From assembly GCF_024741795.1 (NCBI RefSeq), contig NZ_CP102950.1:4526001-4590000 (forward strand): a stretch of DNA of 64,000 bases. Reading direction: 5' to 3'. The stretch is from Arthrobacter sp. CJ23 (GTDB lineage: Bacteria > Actinomycetota > Actinomycetes > Actinomycetales > Micrococcaceae). The notes beneath the pieces are model-generated. The model did not search any database. It was not told the DNA's origin and was given only the letters and a program-made list of their open reading frames with translations. Made by a program: the position numbers and the translations under genes. Position 1 is the first letter of the stretch. Every line of letters starts with the position of its first letter. Shown piece by piece: positions 33,140-42,483 of the stretch.

Positions 33140-34063
33140 TTACACTGTCACGTTCAACGCCGCGGTGTAGCCGCCGGACACCGAACCGGACATGGTGGCC
33201 AGCTGGTAGATGCCGCCGTCGTCGCCGAACACATTGTCCGATTTCAGCGTTGTGTTGGGGAAGTTCCGGGCGCTGGTCTCGTACCCCGCTGAGGCGTATA
33301 CCTCCTTGCAGGCGGCCTCGGTAAGCGCGATCTGCGAGACGGCCAGCACCTGCCCGGCCTTGGTGGCGTTGCTCATGGATTCAAATACCTCGAAGTGAAT
33401 ATGCGGCCAGCGGCCGTTGTATGCCCCGGGGAAGATGGTAGTGAAGCTCAGCTGGCCGTTGGCGTCCGATTCCTGCACGCCGCGCAGGTAGTTCTCGTTT
33501 TCCAGGCCGGAATCGTAGAGCGAATACTTGCCGTTCCGGTCGCAGTGCCAGGCGTAGACGGCGGCTCCGGCCAGCGGGCTGCAGCCATTGGCGTTGTCGA
33601 GCAGGGTCAGGGTCACGGTGAGGGGCACGCCTGCGGCTTTGGTGGTGGAGGTGCCGAAACTGGATGTGATGTCCTTCCGGACCACCCCTGAAGCCTCCAG
33701 GACGTTGGGACCGTTCGAGCCGTCGCCGGGGTAGGGGCCCAGGGTTTCCTGCGGGATCTCCACGCGGCATTCCGCGAAGGCACGCGTCACTGTGGGCGAG
33801 GCGGTCGCCGAGGGGGTGGCCGTCGTCATGCCGGTAGAGGCGGAGGAGGATGCAGTGCCCGACGGCGTCGCACTGGCGCTGCTGTCCGTGCCGGTTCCAG
33901 GGGTGCAGGCCGCGAGCGCGGCGGCCGTGCCGGCGCCCAGCAGGACGCCCAGGGTACGGCGGCGGCTCAGCAGCGTGGACAGGTCGAATTCCAGGCCGCG
34001 GTCGTGGTTGGGATGCGGCTGGTCCTGCGTGGAGGGCTGCGGGGGCTGGGGTGAAGTTGTCAT
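33140..34063 (-). CDS. Exported intradiol-dioxygenase-like protein
   Basis: The 307-residue product has an N-terminal twin-arginine-like segment and lipobox (SRRRTLGVLLGAGTAAALAAC, Cys about 53), a Ser/Thr/Ala-rich linker (55-90) and an intradiol ring-cleavage dioxygenase domain. It has LGPYPGDG, AWHCDRNGKYSLYDSG (Tyr ligand region) and GRWPHIHFEVF (His-x-His ligands), giving the expected Tyr/His ferric site. Extracellular members of this family are widespread in actinobacteria and may act on catechol-like or lignin-derived compounds; the substrate is unknown. A two-component system lies upstream on the same strand. Confidence 0.82.
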   Translation of the reverse strand: MTTSPQPPQPSTQDQPHPNHDRGLEFDLSTLLSRRRTLGVLLGAGTAAALAACTPGTGTDSSASATPSGTASSSASTGMTTATPSATASPTVTRAFAECRVEIPQETLGPYPGDGSNGPNVLEASGVVRKDITSSFGTSTTKAAGVPLTVTLTLLDNANGCSPLAGAAVYAWHCDRNGKYSLYDSGLENENYLRGVQESDANGQLSFTTIFPGAYNGRWPHIHFEVFESMSNATKAGQVLAVSQIALTEAACKEVYASAGYETSARNFPNTTLKSDNVFGDDGGIYQLATMSGSVSGGYTAALNVTV

Positions 34064-34125
34064 GTCTCCATGGAAGCGGCCGGCACTATGCGGTGTACAT
34101 AGCCTGGCTGTGAGCCGCCTGTGAA

Positions 34126-34821
34126 TCAGTAGTCGGGGTTGCTCGGAACCACCAGCCCGGTTTCGTAGGCGTAGACCACCACCTGGACGCGGTCGCGCAG
34201 GTGCAGTTTGGTGAGGATCCGGCGGACATGGGTCTTGACCGTGGCCTCGGACAGGAAGAACTTGTGCGCAATCTCCGCGTTGGAGAGGCCCTCGGCGATG
34301 GCTTCCAGCATCTCCGTCTCGCGCGGCGTGAGCTCCTCGAGCAGGGGGTCCCGGGGGTGCGGGGCGGCCTGGCCGGGCGGTCGCGCGCCGCGGACGTAGG
34401 TCTCCAGGAGCCGCTGCGTGACCCGGGGCGCCACCACGGCGTCGCCGCTGGCCACGAGCCGCACCGCCTGGACCAGTTCTGCGGGGGCCACGTCTTTCAG
34501 GAGGAAGGCGGAGGCCCCGGCCTGCAGTCCTGCAAAGGCATATTCGTCCAGGTCGAACGTGGTGAGGATGATGACCCGTGCGCTGGAGGCCGAGGCCGTG
34601 ATGCGGCGCGTGGACTCGATGCCGTCCATCATGGGCATGCGGACGTCCATGAGGACCACGTCCGGCTGCAGCGCCTCCACCTGCCGCAGGGCCTCGTTGC
34701 CGTCCGAGGCCTCTCCCACCACGTGGAGATCGTCCTCGCCCTCGAGGATGAGCCGGAAGCCCATGCGCAGCAGCGGCTGGTCATCCACCAGCAGGACTTT
34801 GATCGGACCGTTCTCGGTCAT
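34126..34821 (-). CDS. NarL/LuxR-type response regulator
   Basis: The 231-residue product has a receiver domain (IKVLLVDDQPLLRMGFRLIL; phosphoacceptor in VVLMDVRMP near residue 58) and a C-terminal LuxR HTH (LTPRETEMLEAIAEGLSNAEIAHKFFLSEATVKTHVRRILTKLHLRDRVQ). It is coupled to the sensor kinase by an ATGA overlap. Targets are unknown; the adjacent dioxygenase gene is a candidate. Confidence 0.95.
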   Translation of the reverse strand: MTENGPIKVLLVDDQPLLRMGFRLILEGEDDLHVVGEASDGNEALRQVEALQPDVVLMDVRMPMMDGIESTRRITASASSARVIILTTFDLDEYAFAGLQAGASAFLLKDVAPAELVQAVRLVASGDAVVAPRVTQRLLETYVRGARPPGQAAPHPRDPLLEELTPRETEMLEAIAEGLSNAEIAHKFFLSEATVKTHVRRILTKLHLRDRVQVVVYAYETGLVVPSNPDY

Positions 34822-36104
34822 GACTTCCCCTTGTCACCGTTCCATTGCAGTTCCGCGTGGACGCGCCAGCCGCCGTTAAGGCCTGGGCCGGCATCCACGG
34901 TTCCAGCATAGATTCCCGCGCGTTCCCGCATCCCCGCGATGCCTTGGCGCGTTCCCACGGTGCCGGCTTCGCTGCCCGGCTCCCGGGTGCCGCGGCCGTC
35001 GTCGAGCACGTCAATGGTGACCGAATCGCCGGCCCTGACGATATGCACGTCCACCCGGCCCAGGGAGCGCCCGTAGCGGAGCACATTGGTGAGCGACTCC
35101 TGCACGATCCGGTAGACGGTGAGCTGGAAGGCGGCGTCCTGGGGCAGCGTGGGGCCCGTGTGCGAGTAGTGCAGCGGCAGCCCTGCCGTGCGGAAGCCCT
35201 CCAGCAGCTTGGCGAGGTTGTGGCCGGATTCGAGCGGCGCCAGGGGCGCGGGCTTCCCCGAATCGTCGCGCAGCACGCCCAATACGCGGCGCATGTCCGC
35301 CAGCGCCATGCGGCCGGTGCGCGAAAGTTCGCCGAGGACCTCGCTGGCGCGTTCCGGATCCTTCCTGACCACCACGGCGGCCCCGTCCGAGAGGCTGACC
35401 ATGACGGTCAGGGAATGCGCCACGACGTCGTGCATTTCCCGGGCGATCCGGTTCCGTTCGGTGATGGAACCCAGCTGGGCGGTGCGGGCGGCCCAGGCCT
35501 GGATTTCGACCTCGTGCTCGCGCCGCTGCCGGACGGAAATGCCGATGCCGGTGGCGATGAGGTTGGACAGCAGGATGCTGACGGCGGCGGCGATGTTGCT
35601 GACCAGGTGGAAGTTCTCCGGGGTGCCGTCCTGGCCGGCAGGGGTGGACGGGCTGGTCCACATGAACAGGTACACGAGGGTCAGCGGCAGGCTCGCGGCA
35701 CCGAACACCACCAGGGCATAGGTCCGGGCCCGCGCCACCGCCACGGCATACAGGGCGAACCAGAGGCCGGCAGAGACGTTCGAGCCCCAGGGGTTCAGCA
35801 GCGTGACGCCCACCTCGAGGATGGCCACGGCCGCCGTCACGCTCACGGGGAAGCGGCGCCGCAGGAACAGGACCCCCGCAATGGCCAGCAGCAGCGCGGC
35901 GGCGAACCACTTGCCGTCCACGATCGAGGCGATGAGGGTGGCCAACGCCAGCAGGAAATAGCAGAGCACCACCACGGCGTCCATGGCCCGCGGGTGCTCG
36001 AAGAAGTACCGGCGGATCCGGCCACGGCGGCGCAGGGTGATTTCAGCAAAGGACGCGTCGGCCACCTGGGCCGACGCGTCCTTTGCTGGCAAATCTTCGC
36101 TCAT
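34818..36104 (-). CDS. Sensor histidine kinase, HisKA_3 type
   Basis: This 428-residue protein has about five or six membrane helices in residues 35-200, a HisKA_3 dimerisation domain (RNRIAREMHDVVAHSLTVMVSLSDGA, phospho-His near 222) and an HATPase_c domain (QESLTNVLRYGRSLGRVDVHI, DVLDDGRGTREPGS). It autophosphorylates and signals to the response regulator immediately downstream. The ligand is unknown; no extracellular sensor domain is visible, so sensing may be within the membrane. Confidence 0.94.
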   Translation of the reverse strand: MSEDLPAKDASAQVADASFAEITLRRRGRIRRYFFEHPRAMDAVVVLCYFLLALATLIASIVDGKWFAAALLLAIAGVLFLRRRFPVSVTAAVAILEVGVTLLNPWGSNVSAGLWFALYAVAVARARTYALVVFGAASLPLTLVYLFMWTSPSTPAGQDGTPENFHLVSNIAAAVSILLSNLIATGIGISVRQRREHEVEIQAWAARTAQLGSITERNRIAREMHDVVAHSLTVMVSLSDGAAVVVRKDPERASEVLGELSRTGRMALADMRRVLGVLRDDSGKPAPLAPLESGHNLAKLLEGFRTAGLPLHYSHTGPTLPQDAAFQLTVYRIVQESLTNVLRYGRSLGRVDVHIVRAGDSVTIDVLDDGRGTREPGSEAGTVGTRQGIAGMRERAGIYAGTVDAGPGLNGGWRVHAELQWNGDKGKS

Positions 36105-36145
36105 GGCTTGAGCTTAGTTGAGCGGCCGCAGTGGCCGGCCCGTGT

Positions 36146-37051
36146 CTAGAATTCCATTCCCGCTTCGGCGAGGTCGGCCTTGATGGCGGCGATCTCGGCC
36201 TCGCCCGGTTCCACCAGGGGAAGCCGGACCACGGAGCTGGACAGGATTCCCTGCCACTTGAGGATCTGCTTCACGGCCACCGCACCCTGCACGTGACCCA
36301 TGGCCGCACGGATGAGCGGGTCCAGTTCAAAGTGCAGGCGGCGGGCCGTGGCGAAGTCGCCTGCGGCGGCGGCGTCCACCAGTTCGCGGAACTTGCGGGG
36401 GGCAACGTGGGCGGTCACGCTGATCAGCCCGACGGCGCCGGCGGCCATCAGCGGAAGGGTCAGTCCGTCGTCGCCCGAGTAGACGTCCAGGTCGGTGTTG
36501 GCCAGCACGCGCGTGGTGGCGGAGAAGTCGGCCTTGGCGTCCTTCAGCGCGACGATGCGCGGGTGGTCCGCCAGCCGGATGATGGTCTCGGTGGCGATCG
36601 CGACGCCGGCGCGGCCGGGGATGTCGTAGAGCATGACCGGCAGCTCGGTGGCGTTGGCGGCGGCCTCGAAGTGGGCCTGGATGCCTGCCTGGCTGGGCTT
36701 GTTGTAGTACGGGGTGACCAGCATGATCCCGTGGACGCCAAGTGCCGCGGCGCGCTGGGTCAGGCTGATGGTGTGCCGGGTGTCGTTGGTGCCGGTGCCG
36801 GCGATGACCTTGGCGCGGCCGCCCACGGCGTCCAGCACGGCCTGGAACATGCCCAGGTTTTCCTCGTCCGTCAGGGTGGAGGTTTCACCCGTGGTGCCGG
36901 TGACCAGGATGCCGTCGCAACCGCCGTCCACCATGGTGTTGGCCAGTTCCGCTGCCTGCTTATAGTCCACTGCCCCGTCGGCGGTGAAGGGGGTGACCAT
37001 GGCGGGCACCAGGGTTCCGAACGGACGGGAGGCAGCGGAGGAGTCAGTCAT
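36146..37051 (-). CDS. dapA: 4-hydroxy-tetrahydrodipicolinate synthase
   Basis: This 301-residue TIM-barrel lyase condenses pyruvate with aspartate semialdehyde in the lysine/diaminopimelate pathway. GTTGETSTLTDEE, YYNKPSQ, YDIPGRAG (Tyr near 140) and IVALKDAKAD (Schiff-base Lys near 168) are all present. Start ATG 37051 was chosen over the TTG two codons earlier. It may be followed by a terminator in the 42-bp gap before the kinase gene, but none is clear. Confidence 0.95.
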   Translation of the reverse strand: MTDSSAASRPFGTLVPAMVTPFTADGAVDYKQAAELANTMVDGGCDGILVTGTTGETSTLTDEENLGMFQAVLDAVGGRAKVIAGTGTNDTRHTISLTQRAAALGVHGIMLVTPYYNKPSQAGIQAHFEAAANATELPVMLYDIPGRAGVAIATETIIRLADHPRIVALKDAKADFSATTRVLANTDLDVYSGDDGLTLPLMAAGAVGLISVTAHVAPRKFRELVDAAAAGDFATARRLHFELDPLIRAAMGHVQGAVAVKQILKWQGILSSSVVRLPLVEPGEAEIAAIKADLAEAGMEF

Positions 37052-37095
37052 GGACAAAACGTTACCGGCTCGGGGGCGGAAACTCTTAAACGGAG

Positions 37096-37127
37096 TCCGG
37101 CAGAACGGCCATCGCCGTTCTGCCGGA
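37096..37127 (-). terminator. Terminator hairpin after ABC operon
   Basis: A perfect 14-bp stem (TCCGGCAGAACGGC) with a 4-nt loop. Its right arm is the start of a 19-bp direct repeat (37118-37136 and 37137-37155). It lies downstream of the permease gene on the minus strand. Confidence 0.7.
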
Positions 37128-37175
37128 GCCCGTGTGTTCTGCCGGAGCCCGTGTGTTGCTTGGACGCCGGCTTGC

Positions 37176-38027
37176 CTAGACGTCGCGCTTCTTGAGCAGC
37201 ACCATGGCCAGGACCACGGGCACCACTACCCAGGCGCCCAGCACCAGTCCGGCCTGCCAGACTTCCAGGGTGTCCTTGACGTGCTCGACGGCGGTCAGGG
37301 GCGTGATGGTGCTGGTGGGGAGGTACTTGTTGGCTTCCTTGAAGAAATCGCCGGGGATCAGCTGGAAGGCGATGGGCGCCACGAAGAACAGGCCAACCAG
37401 GCTCATGATGCCGCCTGCCGAGTTGCGGATCAGGGTGCCCAGCGCCATGCCGATGGCGGCCACGGCGGCCACGTAGAGGCTGTTGACGAGGAGCATCTTG
37501 ACGGACTGCGAGCTGCTCAGGTCCAGCTTGAGGTTGTAGTTGTCCACGATGGGCAGCGACACGAGTCCGGCAATGTAGGTGGAGACGGCCGTCAGGGCGA
37601 AGGCGCTCACCATGACCACCACCAGCTTGGCGATGAAGGCCGGGAGCCGCTTGGGAACGGCGGCAAAGGTGGACCGGGCCATGCCGGTGGTGAACTCGGA
37701 GCTCATGAGCAGGACGCCCAGGGACCCGAGGATGAGCTGGGCGAAAGAGATGCCCGAGGTGGGAATGCCGACGGCGAGGTCCCCGCCCTGCGCGGCAATG
37801 GCTGCTGCGGCCTGGGGATCCGATGCGGCTTGCTCGGCGAACTGTCCGGTCCCCCAGGCCGACAGGGCGCCGAAGCCCACCATGACCACGGCGGTGGAAG
37901 CCAGGAGGATCAGCGTGGACATCAGAGTGCGGAACTTGATGAATTCCGAGTTCAGGACCCGGAAGAACGACGGTCCGGGTCCGACGGCGTTGCGGAAGGT
38001 CCGGCGGTCCAAAGTAGTGGTGCTCAT
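37176..38027 (-). CDS. ABC-2-type transporter permease
   Basis: The 283-residue product has six membrane helices, beginning RVLNSEFIKFRTLMSTLILL and ending LVLGAWVVVPVVLAMVLLKKRDV, typical of ABC-2 export permeases. The upstream gene, 2 nt away, encodes the ATPase. The substrate is unknown; such pairs often export antibiotics or lipids. Confidence 0.9.
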   Translation of the reverse strand: MSTTTLDRRTFRNAVGPGPSFFRVLNSEFIKFRTLMSTLILLASTAVVMVGFGALSAWGTGQFAEQAASDPQAAAAIAAQGGDLAVGIPTSGISFAQLILGSLGVLLMSSEFTTGMARSTFAAVPKRLPAFIAKLVVVMVSAFALTAVSTYIAGLVSLPIVDNYNLKLDLSSSQSVKMLLVNSLYVAAVAAIGMALGTLIRNSAGGIMSLVGLFFVAPIAFQLIPGDFFKEANKYLPTSTITPLTAVEHVKDTLEVWQAGLVLGAWVVVPVVLAMVLLKKRDV

Positions 38028-38029
38028 GG

Positions 38030-38974
38030 CTAGTTCCCTCCGGCCTGTGCGGAAACCGGGGCTCCCGTGGTGATGTGCGAGTGGTATTCGACCTCGTCCT
38101 TGGTCAGTTCCATGTAGGCCTCCTCGAGGCTCGCCTGCAGGGGCGTCAGCTCGTAGACCATGACCTGGTTGTCCAGGGCGGCCCGGGCGATGCCGCGCGG
38201 GTCCAGGCCGGTGACTTCCAGCAGCTCGCGGTCCTGTGCCTCCACGGAGACGCCGTTGGCGGCCAGCAGCTGCATGAGCCGTTCGGGCTGGTCGGTGCGG
38301 ACACGGGTGCGGGCCTGGCCCTTGCCGGTGATGATCTCCTTGATGGGGGCGTCGGCGATGATCTTGCCGCGGCCGATCACGATCAGGTGGTCCGCGGTCA
38401 GCGCCATCTCGCTCATGAGGTGGCTGGAGAGGAAGACCGTGCGGCCCTCGGAGGCGAGGTACTTGACGAGGTTGCGCACCCAGACGACGCCTTCGGGGTC
38501 CAGGCCGTTGACGGGTTCGTCCAGGATGATGGTCTGCGGATCGCCCAGCAGCGCGGCAGCGATGCCGAGGCGCTGCCCCATGCCGAGCGAGAAGCCCTTG
38601 ACCTTCTTCTTCGCGACGTCGCCCAGTCCGGTCATCTCGATGACTTCGTGGATGCGCTTCTTGGGGATGCTGTGCGTGGCCGCCATCGCCAGCAGGTGGT
38701 TGTAGGCCGTGCGGCTGGTGTGGACCGCCTTGGCATCCAGCAGGGCGCCGATTTCACGCAGCGGCGCCAGGTGCTTGGCGAACGGCACACCGTTCACGGT
38801 GACCGTTCCCGCCGTCGGCGCGTCGAGGCCCATGATCATGCGCATGGTGGTGGACTTGCCGGCGCCGTTCGGGCCAAGGAAGCCCGTCACCCGTCCGGCC
38901 TGGACAGTGAAGCTGACGCCGCCGACGGCGGTTTTGTCGCCGTAGACCTTCGTCAGTCCTTTTGCCTCAATCAT
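38030..38974 (-). CDS. ABC transporter ATP-binding protein
   Basis: This 314-residue ATPase has Walker A GPNGAGKSTT (near 40), signature LGMGQRLGI, Walker B TIILDEPVNGLDPEG and the H-loop SSHLMSEM, followed by a ~100-residue C-terminal domain typical of drug-export ABC ATPases (DrrA/CcmA type). ATG 38974 with AGGAGGG 8 nt upstream is the start; the frame to 39043 has no support. It partners with the downstream permease. Confidence 0.93.
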   Translation of the reverse strand: MIEAKGLTKVYGDKTAVGGVSFTVQAGRVTGFLGPNGAGKSTTMRMIMGLDAPTAGTVTVNGVPFAKHLAPLREIGALLDAKAVHTSRTAYNHLLAMAATHSIPKKRIHEVIEMTGLGDVAKKKVKGFSLGMGQRLGIAAALLGDPQTIILDEPVNGLDPEGVVWVRNLVKYLASEGRTVFLSSHLMSEMALTADHLIVIGRGKIIADAPIKEIITGKGQARTRVRTDQPERLMQLLAANGVSVEAQDRELLEVTGLDPRGIARAALDNQVMVYELTPLQASLEEAYMELTKDEVEYHSHITTGAPVSAQAGGN

Positions 38975-39117
38975 GGAAGCGTTCCCTCCTGGGAGCAGAT
39001 GGCTGCAGTTGCGTGTGTTGACTGTAGTTACAACGCTAGCCACGTCCGGTGCGGAAATCGCCGGTCTCAGGGATGATTCAGGGGCCAGTCAGGGTAGTCC
39101 TCATGGATGACACTGAC

Positions 39118-40605
39118 TCAGGGACGCGGCCCGTACACGCGCAGCTTCCCGCGCTGCACGGTGAACTCCGCGGTCCGGACACCCGGCAGCGGTTCGCCGT
39201 CCACGGCCAGGACCAGGGGCTTGCCGATTGCCTCGATGCTGAGCCGGGACGCCTCGCTCAGGTGCGTGACTTTGGTGGCCGCCACGGTGCCGGTGAGCAC
39301 GGCCCAGAGGAGCCGGAGCCGGGCAAAGGGTTCGTCGGCGGTGACCATGCGGATGTCCAGCACGCCGTCGTCGAGCACTGGCCGGCTCAGCGGTGCCACG
39401 TCCCGCGGGTAGTAGCGGCCACGGCCCAGGTAGAGGATCCACAGCTTGTGCCGCACGCCGTCGATTTTCAGGGTGGTGGGCGAGGCCACGGCGAAGGTGC
39501 GCAGGCCCGCCACGAGGCCGGCGAGCGGTTTCCCCAGCGCCGGCTGGAGCCGTTCGCGGCGGCGGACCAGGTTGGGGTAGACGCCGAAGCTTGCCGTGTT
39601 GAGCATGGTGAGCTCGAGGGTTTCGTCGGCGCCCTCGATGCCCCGGCCCACGGAAACGTGCCCGAGATCCGAGGAGACGGCGGTCCCCGTCGAGGCAGCC
39701 GCCGCGGCCTCCGCCACCGTGGCCACACCGGCGTCGCGGGCGAAGTGGTTCAGCGTGCCGCCGGGCAGCACCAGCAGGGGCAGGGACTGTCCGACGGCGG
39801 CCGCGGCGGCGGTGCCCACCGTGCCGTCGCCGCCCCACACCCCCAGGGCTTTGGTCCCGGGCCGGGCGGCGGCCGCCTGGATCTGGGCGGCCACGTCCTC
39901 GCCCTCGCTGATTTCATGAATATGCGCCTTGGGGAATGCTTCCCGGAGCAGCGTGACGGTCTCCGGCGAGTAGGAGCCGCCCAGCGCGTTGACCGCGATG
40001 CTCAGCCCCTCGCCGTCGTCGAGGGCCGGCGCCTCGGCAGCCGTCCGGCCGGTGGGCGGGGCCGCTTGCCGCTCCGGCCACCACTTCCGCGTCAGCAAGG
40101 CCGCCCCGGCGCCGATGGTGCAGCCGAACACCACGTCCGAGGGCCAGTGCGCCCCCGTATGGACCCTGGAGTAAGCCACTCCTGCGGCGATCGGGGCCAG
40201 CACCGCCCCCAGTGCCGGGGACACCATCCCGGCACCCAGGGTGAAGGCCGCGGCGGAGGCCGAGTGCCCCGAGGGCAGTGAAGAGCTGGTGGGCTGCGGG
40301 TGCACGAAGCGGAACACCGGGAGATGCTCGGGCAGCGGCCGGGCCCGGGGGAGCAGCGTCTTGAAGAGCAGGTTGGTGGCGGCCGAGGCGACGCCGAGCG
40401 CCAGGAGACCGTGCAGGGCGGCCCGGCGCGGCTTGCCCGGAAGGGCGGCGAATCCGCCGGCGATGGCAAACCAGAGCTTGCCCTTGGTGGCCGCGGCGGA
40501 GAGGGCGCTGAAGAAGTCGTCGTGCTGGCCCTGGGGCTGCCGCGAGACGGCGCGGACGAGGAAGCGGTCGAATACTGCCACCCGGCCAGGACCCTTGCGC
40601 AGCAT
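39118..40605 (-). CDS. PAP2 phosphatase fused to diacylglycerol-kinase-like domain
   Basis: This 495-residue bifunctional protein has an N-terminal PAP2 domain with several membrane helices and SLPSGHSASAAAF / SRVHTGAHWPSDVV (phosphatase motifs), then a soluble DAGK-cat domain (GVWGGDGTVGTAAAAAVG near residue 265, VLPGGTLNHFARD). The two activities would interconvert phosphorylated and free lipids such as diacylglycerol or polyprenol derivatives. ATG 40605 is used because GGGGGG lies 9 nt upstream; ATG 40614 is the alternative. It is divergent from another PAP2 gene. Confidence 0.88.
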   Translation of the reverse strand: MLRKGPGRVAVFDRFLVRAVSRQPQGQHDDFFSALSAAATKGKLWFAIAGGFAALPGKPRRAALHGLLALGVASAATNLLFKTLLPRARPLPEHLPVFRFVHPQPTSSSLPSGHSASAAAFTLGAGMVSPALGAVLAPIAAGVAYSRVHTGAHWPSDVVFGCTIGAGAALLTRKWWPERQAAPPTGRTAAEAPALDDGEGLSIAVNALGGSYSPETVTLLREAFPKAHIHEISEGEDVAAQIQAAAARPGTKALGVWGGDGTVGTAAAAAVGQSLPLLVLPGGTLNHFARDAGVATVAEAAAAASTGTAVSSDLGHVSVGRGIEGADETLELTMLNTASFGVYPNLVRRRERLQPALGKPLAGLVAGLRTFAVASPTTLKIDGVRHKLWILYLGRGRYYPRDVAPLSRPVLDDGVLDIRMVTADEPFARLRLLWAVLTGTVAATKVTHLSEASRLSIEAIGKPLVLAVDGEPLPGVRTAEFTVQRGKLRVYGPRP

Positions 40606-40652
40606 GCTTCGCATCCCCCCACCCTAGCGTGGCGCACCACTAGGATGTAGCC

Positions 40653-41369
40653 ATGATCCGGGCCCTTCTCCCGCGCAGGTCCGCGGCCGGAACGGTGGTA
40701 GCCGTCAGCACGGCGCTGCTCACCGTGGCCGTGGTGCTGGGCGGGATGCTGCTGCTGGACGTGGCGCGGCCGGCCTTCCAGGACATGGACAATTCATGGC
40801 ACGACTTCTCTGCCACGCTGCACACGCCCTTGTGGGATGCCGTGAACCCCGTCCTGAACTGGGCCGGCTACATGGGAATGCTCATTTTCCACGTGGTGCT
40901 GGCGTTTGCCCTGATCGTGGGCCGGCGGCCCATTTCCGCCGCCTTCAGCGCGACCGCAGGGTTCGCCGTGGTACTCGTGACGCAGCTGGCCAAATGGACC
41001 ATCGGCCGGGAACGTCCGGCCGACAACCACGTCCTCACCGATACCGGTTCCTACCCCTCCGGCCACGTCTCCGCCACCACGGCGTTCCTGCTGGTGGTGA
41101 CGCTGCTTCTGGGCCGCTGGTGGATGTGGATGCTTTCCCTTGCGGGAATCTTTGCCATGATGCTCAGCCGCACCTACCTGGCCGCCCACTGGTTCACGGA
41201 TGTGGTGGGCGGCGCCTGCCTGTCAGCCGGGGTGGTGCTCCTGCTGTGGCTGGCATTCCAGGACGTATGCATTCAGGAGAATATGAATGCCGTGCAGACG
41301 GCTACTTGGTGGTCAAGGGCTTTGCAGCGCCGGCAAGCCAGAGGGCAAGCAGGATCGGAGCCCCGATAG
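40653..41369 (+). CDS. PAP2-type membrane phosphatase
   Basis: The 238-residue product has six membrane helices and the three PAP2 motifs: KWTIGRERPAD, YPSGHVSATTAF and SRTYLAAHWFTDVV. It probably dephosphorylates undecaprenyl pyrophosphate or phosphatidic acid outside the membrane. AGGA lies about 8 nt before ATG 40653. Its 3' end overlaps the convergent MFS gene by 68 nt, and the last ~30 residues (QTATWWSRALQRRQARGQ) are non-conserved. Confidence 0.88.
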   Translation: MIRALLPRRSAAGTVVAVSTALLTVAVVLGGMLLLDVARPAFQDMDNSWHDFSATLHTPLWDAVNPVLNWAGYMGMLIFHVVLAFALIVGRRPISAAFSATAGFAVVLVTQLAKWTIGRERPADNHVLTDTGSYPSGHVSATTAFLLVVTLLLGRWWMWMLSLAGIFAMMLSRTYLAAHWFTDVVGGACLSAGVVLLLWLAFQDVCIQENMNAVQTATWWSRALQRRQARGQAGSEPR

Positions 41370-42483
41370 CCAGCAGCGCCAAGTGGATGCCCGTGTGGTC
41401 CCCCAGGTAGCCGAGCAGCGGCGGGCCCGAAAGGAATGCCACGTAGCCGATCGTGGACACCACGGAAACGCGGGCGGCGGCGTGCTTGGGGTCATCGGCC
41501 GCGGCCGACATGCCCATGGGGAAGGCCAGTGCGGCGCCCACACCCCACAGGGCGGCACCGATGCCGGCCAGGACCAGGTTGCCCGCGAACACGAAGAGCG
41601 CCAGGCCCAGGGCCGCCGCGGCCATGCTGGCCCGCAGCACTGCGACGCGGCCGAACTTGTCGATGACCATGCCGCCCAGGAACCGCATCACGGTCATCGC
41701 GAGCACGAAGAGGGCGAAGAACAGGGCGCCCGTGGACTCGGAGGTTTCCAGCCCGTCAACGGCGGCCTTGGCGATCCAGTCGTTGCCGGCACCTTCCGTG
41801 AGGGTGGCGCCGAGCACCACGACGCCGATCAGCAGCGTGCGGGAGTCCCGCCAGGCCGAGGGGCCCTTGGCCGCTGCCGCCCCGCCGTCGGCGGTGTCAT
41901 GGGACTCATGCGGCAGGAAGTAGCGTGGCGCCGTCAGTGCCAGCAACACTACAACGCCGGCGATCACCAGCAGGTGCTCGGGCAGGCCCACGCCCATGCC
42001 GGAGAGCCCGGCGCCGATCAGGGCGCCCACAAAGGCGCCCCCGCTGAAGGCTGCATGGAACTGCGGCATGATGGTGCGCCGGAGCCGGTGTTCGACGTCG
42101 GCGCCCTCGATGTTCTGCGCCACGTCCCACAGCCCGACTCCCACGCCGAAGAAGAACAGCGCCACGGCGGTGCCGGGCACGGACTCGGCCATGAGGGAGA
42201 AGGCGATGCCCGCACCGGCGGCCGCGGCCACCATCCCGCCGAGCCGGACGGTGTTGGCCGTTCCGATCCGCCCGATCACCCGTCCCGCGGACGGCAGCGC
42301 GAGCAAGGACCCGACGGCGGTGCACAGCAGCAGCGTGCCCATCTGGCCGGAGGTCAGGTGCAGCGTCTCGGTGACGGCCGGGATGCGCGCGGCCCAGCTG
42401 GCGAACACGAGTCCGTTCATGCCGAAGACCAGGAACGTGGCCACGGCCGCGGCCCGGACGTTGATGCTTTGGGTGAGGGTCAT
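41302..42483 (-). CDS. MFS transporter (FucP/YbjJ-like)
   Basis: This 393-residue protein has 12 membrane helices, starting MTLTQSINVRAAAVATFLVFGMNGLVFASWAARIPAV, the pattern of the YbjJ-like MFS subfamily. RVIGRIGTANTVRLGG in the 2-3 loop is the MFS-A motif. ATG 42483 overlaps the TetR stop (ATGA). It is co-transcribed with the TetR regulator and the acetyltransferase. It could be a drug or sugar exporter; the substrate is unknown. Confidence 0.88.
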   Translation of the reverse strand: MTLTQSINVRAAAVATFLVFGMNGLVFASWAARIPAVTETLHLTSGQMGTLLLCTAVGSLLALPSAGRVIGRIGTANTVRLGGMVAAAAGAGIAFSLMAESVPGTAVALFFFGVGVGLWDVAQNIEGADVEHRLRRTIMPQFHAAFSGGAFVGALIGAGLSGMGVGLPEHLLVIAGVVVLLALTAPRYFLPHESHDTADGGAAAAKGPSAWRDSRTLLIGVVVLGATLTEGAGNDWIAKAAVDGLETSESTGALFFALFVLAMTVMRFLGGMVIDKFGRVAVLRASMAAAALGLALFVFAGNLVLAGIGAALWGVGAALAFPMGMSAAADDPKHAAARVSVVSTIGYVAFLSGPPLLGYLGDHTGIHLALLAIGAPILLALWLAGAAKPLTTK

